Assembly (NCBI RefSeq): GCF_019583405.1
Contig: NZ_SZUU01000005.1
Location: forward strand, 248,001-312,000
Direction of reading: 5' to 3'
Origin: Bacteroides fragilis
Lineage (GTDB): Bacteria > Bacteroidota > Bacteroidia > Bacteroidales > Bacteroidaceae
Length of the DNA stretch: 64,000 nt
Shown here: one piece after another, positions 1 to 9,456 of the stretch
How positions within the stretch are numbered: position 1 is the first letter of the stretch
Layout: every line of letters starts with the position of its first letter
Notes under the pieces: generated by a model
Databases searched by the model: none
What the model was told of the DNA's origin: nothing
Seen by the model: the letters and a program-made list of their open reading frames with translations, nothing else
Made by a program: the position numbers and the translations under genes

Positions 1-257
1 AATATGGATTGCCGCTGGATAACCGTGAAACTTATACCAAGACCGACTGGATTATGTGGACTGCTACACTGGCACCGGATAAAGCCACATTCGAGAAGTT
101 TATCGACCCGGTTTACCTGTTCATGAACGAGACTACCGACCGTGTACCGATGTCTGACTGGGTATTTACCGATCGTCCCAACCAGAGAGGTTTCCAGGCT
201 CGTTCGGTAGTAGGCGGATACTATATCAAGATGCTTGAGAAGAAGTTGAAAAAATAA
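1..257 (+). CDS. C-terminal end of a glutaminase A-like secreted protein (5' end outside window)
   Basis: The open frame enters from the left edge (codons begin at base 3) and stops at 257. The visible 85 or so residues contain [28 protein letters not shown] and [16 protein letters not shown]. This is the C-terminal signature of the Bacteroidetes GtaA/DUF4965 family (alpha/alpha toroid, often called glutaminase A). Family members are large exported proteins that commonly sit in glycan utilization clusters. The biochemical role of the Bacteroides members is not settled, so the product name is by family only. The gene is co-directional with the GH92 mannosidase, separated by 118 bp holding a palindromic repeat. 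The family call is fairly sure; catalytic function cannot be judged from this fragment. Confidence 0.8.
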   Translation, partial: YGLPLDNRETYTKTDWIMWTATLAPDKATFEKFIDPVYLFMNETTDRVPMSDWVFTDRPNQRGFQARSVVGGYYIKMLEKKLKK

Positions 258-263
258 GATTCT

Positions 264-356
264 GTCACAGGTTACACGGATTTTCACAGGTTAATCATTT
301 TTCCCATTGATATTGAAGATTAAAAAATCTGTGTTAGTCCGTGTGATCTGTGGTGA
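264..356. repeat. Palindromic intergenic element, copy 1
   Basis: The left arm reads TCACAGGTTACACGGATT and the right arm ends GTGATCTGTGGTGA. The two are imperfectly complementary around an AT-rich centre. It belongs to the same family as the elements at 4201, 12989, 23931, 33242, 45521 and 47971. It fills the gap between the glutaminase-like gene and the GH92 gene, so an RNA reading through would fold here. Confidence 0.75.
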
Positions 357-375
357 ATTTAAAACTATTAATATC

Positions 376-2661
376 ATGAAGAAATTAGCGCTATTACTTG
401 TTGGCGTATTGGGTACTGCTCTTTGTACTTTTGCAAAGAACACAACAGAGCCGGTGGACTATGTGAGTCCGTTGGTTGGTACCCAGTCAAAACATGCTTT
501 GTCTACCGGAAATACATATCCGGCTATTGCCATGCCTTGGGGAATGAACTTCTGGGTGGCACAAACCGGAAAGATGGGTGACGGATGGGCTTATACCTAT
601 GATGCCGATAAAATCAGGGGATTTAAGCAGACTCACCAGCCCAGCCCGTGGATTAATGACTACGGGCAGTTTGCCATTATGCCTGTTACGGGAAAGGTCG
701 TGTTCGATCAGGATCAGCGTGCGAGCTGGTTCTCGCATAAAGCTGAGGTTGCCAAACCGTATTATTATAAAGTATATCTGGCCGATCATGATGTAACTAC
801 CGAAATTGCTCCGACCAGCCGTGCGGCGATGTTTCGTTTCACTTTTCCTGAGAGTAAAGACTCTTATGTAGTGGTAGATGCTTTCGACAACGGTTCGTAT
901 GTGAAGGTGATTCCGGAAGAGAACAAAATCATTGGATACACGACCAAGAACAGTGGAGGTGTACCCGAGAACTTTAAGAATTATTTTGTACTGGTGTTCG
1001 ATAAGCCGTTCACTTTTACCGCGGCAGTTACCAACGGTAACATCCGTCCGGGTGAGTTGGAATCGAAAGATAAACATGCAGGTGGTATCATCGGGTTCTC
1101 TACACGTCGTGGAGAGACGGTCAACGTACGCGTGGCTTCTTCTTTTATCAGCCCCGAACAGGCAGAACAGAACCTGAAAGAGCTGGGTAAAGACAATCTG
1201 GAAGCTGTTGCAGTCAAAGGACGTCAGGAATGGAACAAAGTTTTGGGACGTATTGAGGTGGAAGACGATAATACCGATCATCTCCGTACATTCTACTCTT
1301 GCCTCTATCGTTCGGTACTTTTCCCGAGAAGCTTCTACGAACTGGATGCCAAAGGGAAACCGGTACATTACAGTCCCTACAACGGTAAAGTGCTGCCGGG
1401 ATATATGTTTACCGATACCGGTTTCTGGGATACATTCCGCTGCCTGTTCCCGTTCCTCAACCTGATGTATCCTTCGATGAACGAAAAGATGCAGGAGGGA
1501 CTGGCAAATACTTACAAGGAAAGCGGATTCCTTCCCGAATGGGCAAGTCCCGGTCACAGAGGCTGTATGGTAGGTAACAATTCCGCTTCGGTAGTGGCTG
1601 ATGCCTATCTGAAAGGATTGAAAGGCTACGATATAGAAACTCTTTGGGAAGCTGTGAAACACGGTGCAAATGCTGTTCATCCACAGGTTTCTTCTACCGG
1701 ACGTCTCGGTTATGAATATTACAATCAACTGGGCTACGTACCTTATAATGTAGGCATCAATGAAAATGCCGCCCGTACGCTGGAATATGCTTATGATGAC
1801 TGGTGCATCTATCAGTTGGGTAAAGCCTTGAACAAGCCCGAAGAGGAGATAGCCGTTTATGCACAGCGTGCCATGAACTACAAGAACCTGTACGATAAAG
1901 AGCATAAGCTGATGCGTGGCAAGAATAAGGACGGACAATTTCAGTCACCGTTCAATCCGCTGAAGTGGGGAGATGCCTTCACCGAAGGAAACAGTTGGCA
2001 CTATACCTGGTCTGTATTCCATGATCCTCAGGGACTGATCGACCTGATGGGCGGACAGCAAGGGTTCAATCAGATGATGGATTCTGTCTTTATCCTGCCT
2101 CCTGTGTTTGATGACAGCTATTACGGTGGTGTGATTCACGAAATCCGTGAAATGCAGATTATGAATATGGGACAGTATGCACACGGTAACCAACCCATCC
2201 AGCACATGCTATATCTGTACAATTACTCGGGGCAACCGTGGAAAGCACAGCATTGGATTCGTGAAGTGATGGATAAACTCTATACACCCAATCCCGACGG
2301 TTATTGCGGTGACGAAGACAACGGACAGACTTCGGCATGGTATGTATTTTCTGCTATGGGATTCTATCCCGTTTGTCCCGGAACGGATCAGTACGTGATG
2401 GGTACGCCGTACTTCAAACAGATGAAGCTGCATCTGGAGAATGGCAAGACCGTGCAGATCAGCGCACCGGGCAATAGCGATGAAAACCGTTACATTGCGT
2501 CAATGACCGTAAACGGTAAAATATTGACTCGCAACTACCTGACACATAAAGAACTGATGAACGGAGCGAAGATTACGATGAAGATGTCGTCTACTCCGAA
2601 TAAACAGCGTGGAGTACGCGAATCGGATTTCCCGTATTCGTTCTCTAAAGAGGTACGTTGA
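376..2661 (+). CDS. GH92 alpha-mannosidase, secreted
   Basis: This 761-residue protein starts at ATG 376. The frame is open further upstream, but MKKLALLLVGVLGTALCTFA is a clean signal peptide at 376, and the upstream codons fall in the palindromic repeat. GH92 hallmarks are visible: YVSPLVGT near the mature N terminus, SPGHRGCMVGNNSASV in the middle, then EIREMQIMNMGQYAHGNQP and GYCGDEDNGQTSAWYVFSAM in the C-terminal (alpha/alpha)6 domain. GH92 enzymes are calcium-dependent exo-alpha-mannosidases that trim alpha-1,2/1,3/1,4/1,6 mannose from N-glycans or yeast mannan. Linkage cannot be read from the sequence. A GH125 gene follows 43 bp downstream, so the two probably form one unit acting on mannosidic glycans in the periplasm or at the surface. 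Confidence 0.95.
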   Translation: MKKLALLLVGVLGTALCTFAKNTTEPVDYVSPLVGTQSKHALSTGNTYPAIAMPWGMNFWVAQTGKMGDGWAYTYDADKIRGFKQTHQPSPWINDYGQFAIMPVTGKVVFDQDQRASWFSHKAEVAKPYYYKVYLADHDVTTEIAPTSRAAMFRFTFPESKDSYVVVDAFDNGSYVKVIPEENKIIGYTTKNSGGVPENFKNYFVLVFDKPFTFTAAVTNGNIRPGELESKDKHAGGIIGFSTRRGETVNVRVASSFISPEQAEQNLKELGKDNLEAVAVKGRQEWNKVLGRIEVEDDNTDHLRTFYSCLYRSVLFPRSFYELDAKGKPVHYSPYNGKVLPGYMFTDTGFWDTFRCLFPFLNLMYPSMNEKMQEGLANTYKESGFLPEWASPGHRGCMVGNNSASVVADAYLKGLKGYDIETLWEAVKHGANAVHPQVSSTGRLGYEYYNQLGYVPYNVGINENAARTLEYAYDDWCIYQLGKALNKPEEEIAVYAQRAMNYKNLYDKEHKLMRGKNKDGQFQSPFNPLKWGDAFTEGNSWHYTWSVFHDPQGLIDLMGGQQGFNQMMDSVFILPPVFDDSYYGGVIHEIREMQIMNMGQYAHGNQPIQHMLYLYNYSGQPWKAQHWIREVMDKLYTPNPDGYCGDEDNGQTSAWYVFSAMGFYPVCPGTDQYVMGTPYFKQMKLHLENGKTVQISAPGNSDENRYIASMTVNGKILTRNYLTHKELMNGAKITMKMSSTPNKQRGVRESDFPYSFSKEVR

Positions 2662-2704
2662 GGCTGGACAGAAACAGATTACTTAATAAAAACCAATCAA
2701 GATT

Positions 2705-4171
2705 ATGCCAGGAAAAAACTCAAAGAAAATGATCGGAGCATGTGTCGTTACTGCGGCACTGCTCTGTGCGCCTTCAGCACTGAGGGCCGAAGGTATGTTG
2801 TCGCATTATACTTGTGTGGCAGATGCTATTCAGAAAGACAATCGTCCGGAACCCGCTAAGCGTCTGTTCCGTTCGCAGGCTGTAGAAAACGAAATCATAC
2901 GTGTACAGAAACTGTTGCGTAACTCAAAGCTGGCCTGGATGTTTACCAATTGTTTCCCCAATACACTGGATACCACCGTACACTTCCGCAAAGGCAAAGA
3001 CGGCAAACCCGATACTTTTGTATATACAGGAGATATTCATGCCATGTGGCTCCGTGACTCGGGGGCTCAGGTATGGCCTTATGTACAACTGGCCAATTCC
3101 GATCCGGAACTGAAAACGATGCTTGCCGGAGTTATCAACCGCCAGTTTAAATGTATCAATATCGATCCGTATGCCAATGCATTCAATGATGGTCCTAAAG
3201 GGGGTGAATGGATGAGCGACCTGACGGATATGAAACCTGAGTTGCATGAACGCAAATGGGAGATCGACTCGCTTTGCTATCCGTTGCGCCTGGCTTATCA
3301 GTACTGGAAGACAACAGGGGATGCCAGCATCTTCGATGAAGAATGGATACAGGCAATCACCAACATATTGCGTACTTTTAAGGAGCAACAGCGCAAAGAC
3401 GGTGTGGGTCCGTATAAGTTCCAGCGTAAGACAGAGCGTGCTCTCGATACAGTGACCAACGACGGACTGGGTAATCCGGTAAAACCTGTCGGACTGATTG
3501 TTTCTACTTTCCGTCCTTCGGACGATGCCACGACATTGCAGTATCTGGTTCCGTCCAACTTCTTTGCCGTATCTTCACTCCGCAAGGCAGCCGAGATACT
3601 GACAACCGTGAATAAGAAGACAGCTTTGGCCAATGAATGCAAGGCTTTGGCAAACGAGGTGGAAACAGCCCTGAAGAAATATGCCGTTTACAACCATCCC
3701 AAATATGGGAAGATTTATGCTTTCGAGGTGGACGGTTTTGGTAACCACATGCTGATGGACGATGCCAACGTTCCGAGCCTGCTGGCAATGCCTTATCTGG
3801 GTGATGTGTCGATTGATGATCCGATTTATCAGAATACCCGCCGTTTTGTATGGAGTCTCGACAATCCTTACTTCTTCAAAGGTAAGGCAGGCGAGGGCAT
3901 TGGCGGACCACACATCGGATACGATATGGTATGGCCCATGAGTATCATGATGAAAGCTTTCACCAGCAAGGACGATGCGGAGATCAAGTCGTGCATCGAG
4001 ATGCTGATGAACACGGATGCAGGTACAGGCTTCATGCACGAGTCTTTCCATAAAGACAATCCGGAGAAATTTACCCGTGCCTGGTTCGCATGGCAGAATA
4101 CTTTGTTCGGTGAGTTGATCCTGAAACTGGTGAATGAAGGTAAAGTGGATATGCTGAATAGTATACAGTAA
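2705..4171 (+). CDS. GH125 exo-alpha-1,6-mannosidase, secreted
   Basis: This 488-residue protein has an N-terminal hydrophobic export signal ([20 protein letters not shown]). Family motifs are clear: [18 protein letters not shown] (GH125 carries its acid Asp in this stretch), [40 protein letters not shown] and [24 protein letters not shown]125 enzymes are inverting exo-alpha-1,6-mannosidases of about 450-490 residues, so the gene is full length. It follows the GH92 gene by 43 bp. The pairing is typical of Bacteroides clusters that dismantle N-glycan cores or mannan. A palindromic element separates it from the epimerase gene. Confidence 0.94.
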   Translation: MPGKNSKKMIGACVVTAALLCAPSALRAEGMLSHYTCVADAIQKDNRPEPAKRLFRSQAVENEIIRVQKLLRNSKLAWMFTNCFPNTLDTTVHFRKGKDGKPDTFVYTGDIHAMWLRDSGAQVWPYVQLANSDPELKTMLAGVINRQFKCINIDPYANAFNDGPKGGEWMSDLTDMKPELHERKWEIDSLCYPLRLAYQYWKTTGDASIFDEEWIQAITNILRTFKEQQRKDGVGPYKFQRKTERALDTVTNDGLGNPVKPVGLIVSTFRPSDDATTLQYLVPSNFFAVSSLRKAAEILTTVNKKTALANECKALANEVETALKKYAVYNHPKYGKIYAFEVDGFGNHMLMDDANVPSLLAMPYLGDVSIDDPIYQNTRRFVWSLDNPYFFKGKAGEGIGGPHIGYDMVWPMSIMMKAFTSKDDAEIKSCIEMLMNTDAGTGFMHESFHKDNPEKFTRAWFAWQNTLFGELILKLVNEGKVDMLNSIQ

Positions 4172-4200
4172 GAATATAACGAAACAGAAATGAATGAGAT

Positions 4201-4353
4201 TCACCACAGAGTAGCACAGAGTCCCACAGAGATTGATTGGCTGCGCTCTATTTGTTTTCAGACAAAAGAACAGATGAACAAATAAAGAATAGTTTGTCCT
4301 TTTGTTCATCTGTCTAAAAAACTCAGTGGGACTCCGTGTCGCTCTGTGGTGAA
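4201..4353. repeat. Palindromic intergenic element, copy 2 (long, with inner hairpin)
   Basis: The outer arms are about 32 nt each (TTCACCACAGAGTAGCACAG at 4201 and its imperfect complement ending GCTCTGTGGTGAA at 4353). A second inverted repeat, ACAGATGAACAAA against TTTGTTCATCTGT, is nested inside. The element occupies almost the whole gap between the GH125 and epimerase genes. Confidence 0.8.
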
Positions 4354-4375
4354 TAAAACTCAAAACAGTTTAATC

Positions 4376-5512
4376 ATGAAAAAATTAGCTATATGGGCAC
4401 TGAGTGCCCTCTTTGTAGCCGGTTGTGCAGAGACAGAAAAGGCTACTACGGATTCCGGTTTGGTAAAGAGCAATTTCCAGACTGAGGTGGGCGGAAAGAA
4501 AACCGATTTGTATGTACTCCGTAATCAGAACAACATGGAGGTTTGCGTCACTAATTTTGGAGGACGTATTGTTTCGGTAATGGTTCCCGATAAGGAAGGG
4601 GTGATGCGTGATGTAGTGTTGGGCTTCGACTCTATTCAGGATTACATCAGCAAGCCTTCGGACTTCGGTGCCAGCATCGGTCGTTATGCCAATCGCATTA
4701 ATCAGGGAAAATTTACTTTAGATGGAGTTGAATACCAGTTGCCGCGCAATAACTACGGACATTGCCTGCACGGTGGTCCGAAAGGATTCCAATATCAGGT
4801 ATACGATGCCAAGCAGGTGGGACCGCAGGAACTTGAGTTGACTTATCTTTCAAAAGACGGCGAGGAAGGTTTCCCCGGTAATATCACCTGTAAGGTTATT
4901 ATGAAGCTGACAGATGATAATGCCATCGATATCAAGTATGAGGCAGAAACGGATAAACCGACCATTGTCAATATGACCAACCACTCTTATTTCAATCTGG
5001 ACGGAGATGCAGGCAGCAATGCCGATCATCTGCTGACTATCGACGCCGATGCTTATATTCCGGTGGACAGTACCTTTATGACCAGTGGCGAGATTGTAAC
5101 AGTGGAAGGTACTCCGATGGACTTCCGTACACCGACTCCGGTTGGAAAACGCATCAACGATTTCGATTTCGTGCAGTTGAAGAACGGCAATGGTTACGAC
5201 CATAACTGGGTGTTGAATGCCAAGGGCGATATTACCCGTAAGGCCGCTACTCTTGAATCACCCAAAACCGGCATCGTCCTTGATGTATACACTGACGAAC
5301 CCGGTATTCAGGTATATGCAGGAAACTTCCTTGACGGTTCGCTGACCGGAAAGAAAGGTATTACTTACAATCAACGTGCTTCTGTCTGTCTGGAGACTCA
5401 AAAGTATCCCGATACTCCGAACAAACCTGAATGGCCTTCGGCTGTATTGCGTCCGGGTGAAACCTACAATAGTCATTGTATTTTTAAATTCTCGGTAGAT
5501 AACGGAAAATAA
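4376..5512 (+). CDS. Aldose 1-epimerase (galactose mutarotase), lipoprotein
   Basis: The start is set at ATG 4376 because MKKLAIWALSALFVAGC is a lipoprotein signal with its lipobox ending in Cys. The longer open frame upstream runs through a palindromic repeat. The product is about 378 residues. Mutarotase motifs: FGASIGRYANRI, the general-acid His region in NMTNHSYFNLDG, GYDHNW, and the C-terminal catalytic Glu in VCLETQKYPDTPN. The enzyme interconverts alpha and beta anomers of aldoses such as galactose or glucose. As a lipoprotein among glycosidases it would act in the periplasm on the sugars they release. A rho-independent terminator follows, so this may be the last gene of the GH92-GH125 unit. 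Confidence 0.93.
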   Translation: MKKLAIWALSALFVAGCAETEKATTDSGLVKSNFQTEVGGKKTDLYVLRNQNNMEVCVTNFGGRIVSVMVPDKEGVMRDVVLGFDSIQDYISKPSDFGASIGRYANRINQGKFTLDGVEYQLPRNNYGHCLHGGPKGFQYQVYDAKQVGPQELELTYLSKDGEEGFPGNITCKVIMKLTDDNAIDIKYEAETDKPTIVNMTNHSYFNLDGDAGSNADHLLTIDADAYIPVDSTFMTSGEIVTVEGTPMDFRTPTPVGKRINDFDFVQLKNGNGYDHNWVLNAKGDITRKAATLESPKTGIVLDVYTDEPGIQVYAGNFLDGSLTGKKGITYNQRASVCLETQKYPDTPNKPEWPSAVLRPGETYNSHCIFKFSVDNGK

Positions 5513-5537
5513 CACAAGCGTTTTTTTTAGTTGTATT

Positions 5538-5592
5538 GGCATAAGGAATATAGGGTCCGTCAGACTTGCTTCTATATCCTTATGCCTCTTTT
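5538..5592 (+). terminator. Rho-independent terminator after the epimerase gene
   Basis: The stem GGCATAAGGAATATAG pairs with CTATATCCTTATGCC and is followed by TCTTTTT. Confidence 0.8.
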
Positions 5593-5704
5593 TATATGCT
5601 GTTTTTAATTCGGTCGATGCCTTGCGGGGGAGCGCACAGATTGGCGCCATGCTCCTGCATTGTATGGAGCGTTTTGACCTGACTTACATTAAAAAAATCA
5701 TATT

Positions 5705-6673
5705 ATGGGAAAGAAAAATATTAGTACCGGAGTATGGCTGCTGGGGCTTCTGATTGGGTTTTGTTCTTATACAGGAGTTGCCGGAGCAAGAAACAGATCA
5801 GAAATAAAAGCTGTGACAAAATCAGTTCCGTTGGGCGATCCTTTTATTCTATTGCACGATGGAACCTATTATGCTTACGGAACGCATGCGGCCGACGGCA
5901 TTGAAGTGTATACGTCAAAAGATCTTAAGAAGTGGAAACTGCACGGGCTGGCACTTCATAAAGATGATGTTTGGGCGGATAGTCGCTTCTGGGCACCGGA
6001 GATTTACGAGGTCAACGGGAAGTTTTATATGTATTATACGGCAGACGAACACATCTGTGTGGCCATGGCCGATTCTCCGTTAGGTCCGTTCAGGCAGAAC
6101 GAGAAGAAACCGATGGTTGCTGACGAGAAGATGATCGATAGCTCCCTGTTTATCGATGAAGATGGAAAACCTTATCTTTTCTTCGTTCGCTTCAATGATG
6201 GCAATAACGTATGGGTAGCGGAATTGGAGAACGATTATATGACGATTAAAACGGAGACGATGCGTCCTTGCATTCATGTTTCGCAGGCATGGGAAGAAGT
6301 GTGGCCGCGTGTGAACGAAGGATCTTATGTGCTTAAACATAACGGATTGTATTACATGACTTATTCCGGTAACAGCTTTGAGAGCCCATTCTATGGGATC
6401 GGATGTGCCACCGCTACGGATATCATGGGGGAATGGACCAAATATCGGGAAAATCCTATTTTGCAGAAACCGGGGAATTTGCAGGGAGTGGGACATAGTG
6501 CCATGTTCAGGGATAAAAAGGGCAGACTTCGCATTGTTTATCATGCGCATAAAGATAAAGAGCATATTCATCCACGGGGCATGTACATCGGTAAGGTCTA
6601 TTTTGAAAAGATGGATGGTATAGACCGTATGCGGATCAGCAAGGAATATATCGTTGCGGAATTGGTCGAATAA
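5705..6673 (+). CDS. GH43 family glycoside hydrolase, secreted
   Basis: This 322-residue protein has an N-terminal signal (VWLLGLLIGFCSYTGVAGA). The five-bladed propeller fold of GH43 is indicated by GDPFILLHDGTYYAYGT (catalytic-base Asp), WAPEIYEVNGKFYMYYT, MIDSSLFIDEDGKPYLFF (second Asp) and VNEGSYVLKHNGLYYMTYS (acid Glu). All three catalytic acids are present. The length fits a single-domain GH43 without an accessory beta-sandwich. Members act on arabinose-, xylose- or galactose-containing glycans. The subfamily cannot be fixed by eye, so no substrate is given. It is isolated from the upstream unit by a terminator and followed by a decayed second copy of itself at 7151. Confidence 0.9.
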   Translation: MGKKNISTGVWLLGLLIGFCSYTGVAGARNRSEIKAVTKSVPLGDPFILLHDGTYYAYGTHAADGIEVYTSKDLKKWKLHGLALHKDDVWADSRFWAPEIYEVNGKFYMYYTADEHICVAMADSPLGPFRQNEKKPMVADEKMIDSSLFIDEDGKPYLFFVRFNDGNNVWVAELENDYMTIKTETMRPCIHVSQAWEEVWPRVNEGSYVLKHNGLYYMTYSGNSFESPFYGIGCATATDIMGEWTKYRENPILQKPGNLQGVGHSAMFRDKKGRLRIVYHAHKDKEHIHPRGMYIGKVYFEKMDGIDRMRISKEYIVAELVE

Positions 6674-6740
6674 ACCGGGGTTGTAGAAATTGATATGGGC
6701 GTAAGACGGATGGATGAATCCGGAGAATCTGTTGTCCGAT

Positions 6741-6804
6741 AAAAAGGGTGTAGCCTTAAGGGTGGAAGGGTGTAGCTATCTATACGGTGTGGCTACACCC
6801 TTTT
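6741..6804. terminator. Strong hairpin terminator after the GH43 gene
   Basis: A perfect 14-bp stem, AAAAGGGTGTAGCC against GGCTACACCCTTTT, with further GGGTGTAGC copies inside. The A run on one side and T run on the other suggest it works in both directions. A similar GGTGTAGC stem serves as terminator at 23865. Confidence 0.8.
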
Positions 6805-6818
6805 GTTGTTGGGGTTAC

Positions 6819-7103
6819 ACCCGGATATATGTGATTCCTGAGTTAGACTGCTCTAAAAAGCAAAGTAAAATTAAAATGGCTATGTTGAAAGCTAATATTC
6901 CACTTAGAGATCTACATGTGAAATGTAAAGAGTTTGATAATCCTCGACTGTATCGGGTTGACTCACTCTCATTGGATTTTGATTATTCTTTGACTCCATA
7001 TGTTTTTATGATTGATAAGAAAGGATATATTTCCGATTTTTTTATACCAAGAAAGGAATTTCCCGATCAGACAAAGAAATATTTGGAATGTATATTTAAG
7101 TAA
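6819..7103 (+). pseudogene. Remnant of an unidentified protein, C-terminal part only
   Basis: The frame ending at 7103 encodes residues such as IYVIPELDCSKKQSK, LYRVDSLSLDFDYSLTPYVF and MIDKKGYISDFFIPRKEF. This has the look of the C-terminal half of a thioredoxin-like or other Bacteroides lipoprotein, where a TPYVFMIDKKG strand is typical. No start codon makes sense because the frame's 5' part lies across the preceding terminator hairpin. The piece sits between an intact GH43 gene and a decayed one and is most likely debris. The family suggestion is weak. Confidence 0.4.
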
Positions 7104-7150
7104 TACAGAAAATGTAAATTCAATCTTTACATACTGGTTGCTTTGAAAAA

Positions 7151-7462
7151 TGCACCAAGCTTGGGAAGAAGTCCGGTCCCGGGGCAACGAGGGCTCTTAT
7201 GTGTTTAAACACAAGGGGCTGTATTTATATGACTTCTTCCGGCAATAGCTTTGAAAGTCCGTTCTATGGGGTAGGCTGTGCTACGGCAACCGATATAATC
7301 GGCAAATGGATCAAATACGGTGGAAACCTTATCTTGCAGAACCCCGGCGCTTTTGCAGGGTGTAGGGCATAACACTATGTTCAAAGACAAAGAGGGAAAG
7401 TTTCGTATCGTTTATCATGTACATATAGCAAAGATTGTATTACTGCAGAGCTGGTAAAGTAA
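7151..7462 (+). pseudogene. Decayed GH43 paralogue (C-terminal third)
   Basis: Read in shifting frames, this stretch parallels residues of the intact GH43 at 5705-6673: QAWEEV, NEGSYVFKHKGLY, then in the next frame SGNSFESPFYGVGCATATDI and, after another shift, LQGVGHNTMFKDKEGKFRIV and TAELVK-stop. At least two frameshifts and a deletion of the HPRGMYIG region break it. The acid-Glu motif NEGSY survives. It is a dead second copy that probably arose by tandem duplication. The N-terminal two thirds are missing. Confidence 0.85.
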
Positions 7463-8139
7463 AGCAGAGAGAGCGATTTGATAGTATGATTCTATTTATC
7501 TGTATCAGCTTTCAAAAAGTTATTAAAATGCTTTTTTTGATAACTTCCTCTTTCTTCCTTTCTGTTCAACCGGAAGGATAGGAGGGCGATAGCCGGGATA
7601 AATGCAATGAAAAACCGGGCTTTTTGGACTCTGAAGCCGGCATTTCCCGAAAAAGAAGTAGGCATCCGGCACAAAAGAAGTAAGTATTTACTCTAAAAGA
7701 AGTAAGCAATTTCCGAAAATGCTTACTTCTTTTTTGAAAATCTCCTAATGTTTTGCACGATTACATATATTGTTCCGTAATAGAGAGATTATTTTGCTCC
7801 TTTTTTTTCTGGTTGACAAGCACAGGAGACTACTCTCTGACTTTCTAAAAGCGCTTTCTTTTTGCGAAAAACAAACACGAGTACTCTTACTTTCTCCTTT
7901 GTGTGTTCATTGTGTTGCGAAAACGTCTGGATTCCTGCAATATGATAAACGGAAAAATGAAATAGAGACGATTTTTAGTACGAACCTGACTCATGTACTG
8001 AAATAATCAAGCCTGAGAAGGGTTGTTTAGCAAATTGTCAAAAATATAAGTGATCTTTTCAGAAGTTATTTCTTTCTAATGCATCCTTTGTTGTATCGGA
8101 TTTATTGTTATTTTCTTTTAAGGATATATTTGTAGTTAT
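7463..8139. other. Gene-poor spacer
   Basis: I see no convincing gene here. A 78-codon frame at 7770-8006 has no family resemblance and unusual composition. The stretch holds three direct repeats of AAAAGAAGTA at 7651, 7673 and 7695, spaced exactly 22 bp, the last forming the left arm of the terminator at 7695-7735. It ends at a promoter for the lipoprotein gene. Confidence 0.5.
7695..7735. terminator. Hairpin terminator in the spacer
   Basis: AAAAGAAGTAAGCA pairs with TGCTTACTTCTTTT across a short loop and is followed by a T run. It would stop transcription from the GH43 debris. Confidence 0.75.
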
Positions 8140-8147
8140 TATCTTTG
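8140..8147 (+). promoter_or_regulatory. Bacteroides-type -7 element TATCTTTG
   Basis: It matches TAnnTTTG and lies about 46 bp before ATG 8193. No clear -33 TTTG is seen at the right distance. Confidence 0.5.
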
Positions 8148-8192
8148 TCAGACTAATGAACTAAAACTGATTATTATGAAAAAGATTTGATT

Positions 8193-9224
8193 ATGGTTAA
8201 ACTTTTATTGATATGTCTGGCAGCGATAGTAATGATCTCTTGCGGATCGGAGCAGGAAAAGTTAACCGTGTATATTCCTGATACGTGTACGGATACTCTT
8301 CAACACGAAATCTTCTTGTCGGAAGAAGAAGGACTGAATATTTTCTATGATTTGTGTGTAACTGATTCTTTTTGTGCTTTTTTGGACGCACGTAATGATA
8401 CATTGTTAAAGATCTTCACAGCTACAGTTCCTCCTGCTTTTGTTGGATTGGGGATGAAAGGAGAGGGCCCGGATGATTTTCTTTTTCCTTTTTTTGAGAA
8501 GTCGATAGGTAGGGGAGGCAAGGGAAAGCTGTCGTTCATTGAATTGAATAGTTGGAATAAAAAGACTGTTGCGATTCATTCGGCAGCATCTCCCGGCCCT
8601 GTCGCTGTTTCTGTTGTTGAGGCACAACAATTGCCGGAGATACCTGCGGTCAGGGATTATAATGAAACAGACTCTTGTGTATATGGCATTGATGTAGATA
8701 TGCAGCATGGTTTGTTTTTCATTTATGATAAGCATGCTGCCCAGGTTAAGACAGTGGATTATCATCGTGATATTAAGTCCGGATATCCGGAAGGACGTTT
8801 ATCTTATCTATACGAGAACTGTTTAATGGTAAATCAAGATGCAAAGGCAGCTTGTACGGGATTACTGAATCTGAACTCTCTCTGTTTTTATGATTTAAAA
8901 GGAAATCTGATGAAAGAAATAGTGATAGGGAAAGAGCTGAAATCCCCGGAGTATGATCCTGAGTTTCTTGATTTTCCGAATGCACCTAAATATTTCATTT
9001 CTCTTTGTGGCACGCCCAATTATCTTTATGCCCTTTATAACGGTTTCCCGGGTACTTCGGGTAAATCAAAGATTATGGCCTTTACCTGGCAAGGTGCTCC
9101 GGTTGCCATTTATCACACAGATGTAAAATTGGAGAGAATTGCTGTTGATCCATCCGGCAGATATGTATTGGGACTGAATATAACGGAAGAAGGAGGGAGT
9201 GATGTGCTGAAGTTTGAGCTTTAG
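8193..9224 (+). CDS. Lipoprotein, TolB-like/6-bladed propeller type (BF3164-like family)
   Basis: The start at ATG 8193 gives a lipoprotein signal (KLLLICLAAIVMISCGS); an in-frame TTG lies two codons earlier. A four-codon ATGAAAAAGATTTGA overlaps the start and may be the relic of an older start codon. The protein is about 343 residues. Features such as GLGMKGEGPDDFLFPFF, FIYDKHAAQVKTVDY and PSGRYVLGLN fit the Bacteroidetes TolB-like lipoproteins, which are predicted beta-propellers of unknown role. It is monocistronic: its own promoter lies upstream and a convergent terminator at 9348 follows. The family assignment is moderate; no function is known. Confidence 0.65.
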   Translation: MVKLLLICLAAIVMISCGSEQEKLTVYIPDTCTDTLQHEIFLSEEEGLNIFYDLCVTDSFCAFLDARNDTLLKIFTATVPPAFVGLGMKGEGPDDFLFPFFEKSIGRGGKGKLSFIELNSWNKKTVAIHSAASPGPVAVSVVEAQQLPEIPAVRDYNETDSCVYGIDVDMQHGLFFIYDKHAAQVKTVDYHRDIKSGYPEGRLSYLYENCLMVNQDAKAACTGLLNLNSLCFYDLKGNLMKEIVIGKELKSPEYDPEFLDFPNAPKYFISLCGTPNYLYALYNGFPGTSGKSKIMAFTWQGAPVAIYHTDVKLERIAVDPSGRYVLGLNITEEGGSDVLKFEL

Positions 9225-9347
9225 GTATTAGCTGAATCTTGCTGAAGAATATTCTGACTAATGTATTGTTCGGACTCTCGGAAGTTCCGGTTGAACAATT
9301 TATGCAATCATCAAGTGCCTTTTCCGAGATTGGATTCTTCCATAATG

Positions 9348-9401
9348 AGAGTTGCAGTGCATTCACTTAAGGCCTACCTTAAAGTGAATTCACTGCAACT
9401 C
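9348..9401. terminator. Bidirectional terminator between convergent genes
   Basis: A long stem: GAGTTGCAGTG followed by CATTCACTTAAGG pairs with CCTTAAAGTGAATTC followed by CACTGCAACTC, with one or two mismatches. It lies between the plus-strand lipoprotein gene and the minus-strand acyltransferase gene. Confidence 0.75.
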
Positions 9402-9456
9402 TTCTATCTCAGCTATGTGTTTATGTTTGTGGCGCTACTTATATAGCAAGTACATA

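Noticed and set aside
487..1938. A 483-codon open frame on the minus strand inside the GH92 gene
   Set aside because: It lies wholly opposite a clear GH92 gene, has odd composition and no family motifs; it is a shadow of the true frame.
7770..8006. A 78-codon plus-strand frame
   Set aside because: No family resemblance, no start context, and it overlaps AT-rich intergenic DNA.
9261..9446. A 61-codon frame between convergent genes
   Set aside because: It is read straight through the terminator hairpin at 9348-9401.
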